Of a stretch of 6,799 bases of DNA, positions 6,560-6,799 are shown one piece after another (the first letter of the stretch is position 1; each line of letters opens with the position of its first letter). Below the pieces are notes generated by a model. That model saw only the letters and a program-made list of their open reading frames with translations. It was not told where the DNA came from and made no database searches. A program made the position numbers and the translations under genes. Origin of the DNA: Bacteroidota bacterium (lineage in GTDB: Bacteria; Bacteroidota; Bacteroidia; Bacteroidales; Marinifilaceae); the NCBI GenBank assembly GCA_023400335.1, contig JAEXFF010000245.1, positions 1-6,799 of the forward strand. The letters are read 5' to 3'.

Positions 6560-6799
6560 TTATTCTCTTTTTTTACATTCTTTCGGTATGGAAATCTTAA
6601 TTAAATTGCTTTTCGGGATACGGACACTGACCGATAAAAATGTTCCAAGACGTAATGTGAACTCCTTCTTTCCTTCGCATTCCGTCAAAATTCCTTCCAT
6701 TCCAGCTAAAGTCCCACTCTTAATCATCACCCTATCCCCTACAGCATAACAATCGGGATTTATTTTTATCTTATTTCCCATCTCCGTTGTCAAACGTAT
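6560..6799 (-). CDS. NusG/UpxY-family transcription antiterminator, C-terminal KOW part, cut by window edge
   Basis: The reading frame is open from the right window edge to the TAA at 6560-6562, so the last 79 residues of a larger protein are visible. A TTG or ATG inside this frame should not be taken as the start. The visible part is a NusG-type KOW domain: YAVGDRVMIKSGTLAGMEGIL, with the GD and the LAGMEG turn, then FTLRLGTFLSVSVRIPKSNLIKI. NusG-family KOW domains contact the ribosome or other factors, while the missing N-terminal domain binds RNA polymerase. In Bacteroides, UpxY proteins of this family are encoded first in capsule operons and prevent early termination across the long locus. 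That role fits here because the gene directly precedes the biosynthetic genes. The basic tail (PKECKKRE) is unremarkable. A housekeeping NusG is unlikely given the neighbours. Confidence 0.85.
   Translation of the reverse strand: MRLTTEMGNKIKINPDCYAVGDRVMIKSGTLAGMEGILTECEGKKEFTLRLGTFLSVSVRIPKSNLIKISIPKECKKRE

Noticed and set aside
6560..6793. Reading the NusG-like frame as a complete 77-residue protein starting at a TTG
   Set aside because: The frame stays open to the window edge and the NusG N-terminal domain is missing, so this is the tail of a longer gene.
1..6799. Mobile elements, CRISPR arrays, RNA genes, toxin-antitoxin or defence genes
   Set aside because: No transposase-like or nuclease-like frame, spaced repeat array or tRNA-like fold was seen; all coding capacity is explained by polysaccharide genes.

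Overview
The window looks like the promoter-proximal part of a capsular or surface polysaccharide biosynthesis operon from a member of the Bacteroidales (Bacteroides/Parabacteroides-like; the genus cannot be fixed from sequence alone). This rests on three things: a NusG/UpxY-type antiterminator at the head of the gene string, A+T-rich DNA with no clear Shine-Dalgarno sequences before most starts, and gene content typical of gut Bacteroidales polysaccharide loci. All seven genes lie on the minus strand, so transcription runs from position 6799 towards position 1. Both outer genes are cut by the window edges.

In order of transcription, the window holds: the C-terminal KOW part of a NusG-family elongation factor (6560-6799); a WecA/MraY-family polyprenyl-phosphate HexNAc-1-phosphate transferase that should start the repeat unit on undecaprenyl phosphate (5306-6460); a WbpP/TviC-like UDP-N-acetylhexosamine C4-epimerase (4177-5145); a WbpO/TviB-like UDP-N-acetylhexosamine 6-dehydrogenase (2897-4165); a Wzx flippase (1447-2820); a Wzy polymerase candidate (169-1389); and the N-terminus of a GT-B glycosyltransferase (1-191), whose start lies inside the end of wzy.

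Together they describe a Wzx/Wzy-dependent pathway. The epimerase and dehydrogenase should make UDP-GalNAcA (and/or UDP-GlcNAcA). The transferase loads the first HexNAc-phosphate on the lipid carrier. Glycosyltransferases, of which only the first is visible, extend the unit, Wzx flips it across the inner membrane, and Wzy polymerises it. The predicted product is an acidic polysaccharide containing an N-acetylhexosaminuronic acid.

Genes are tightly packed, and no gene-free stretch exceeds 160 bases. The two notable gaps are 6461-6559, which holds a short tandem repeat, and 5146-5305, which holds a perfect small palindrome, a second hairpin and a 14-base imperfect direct repeat that could allow alternative RNA pairing. 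No mobile element, tRNA, rRNA, CRISPR array, clear promoter or strong intrinsic terminator is visible. I found no convincing undescribed system: the genes are recognisable, and the most open questions concern the intergenic structures and the repeat-unit chemistry.
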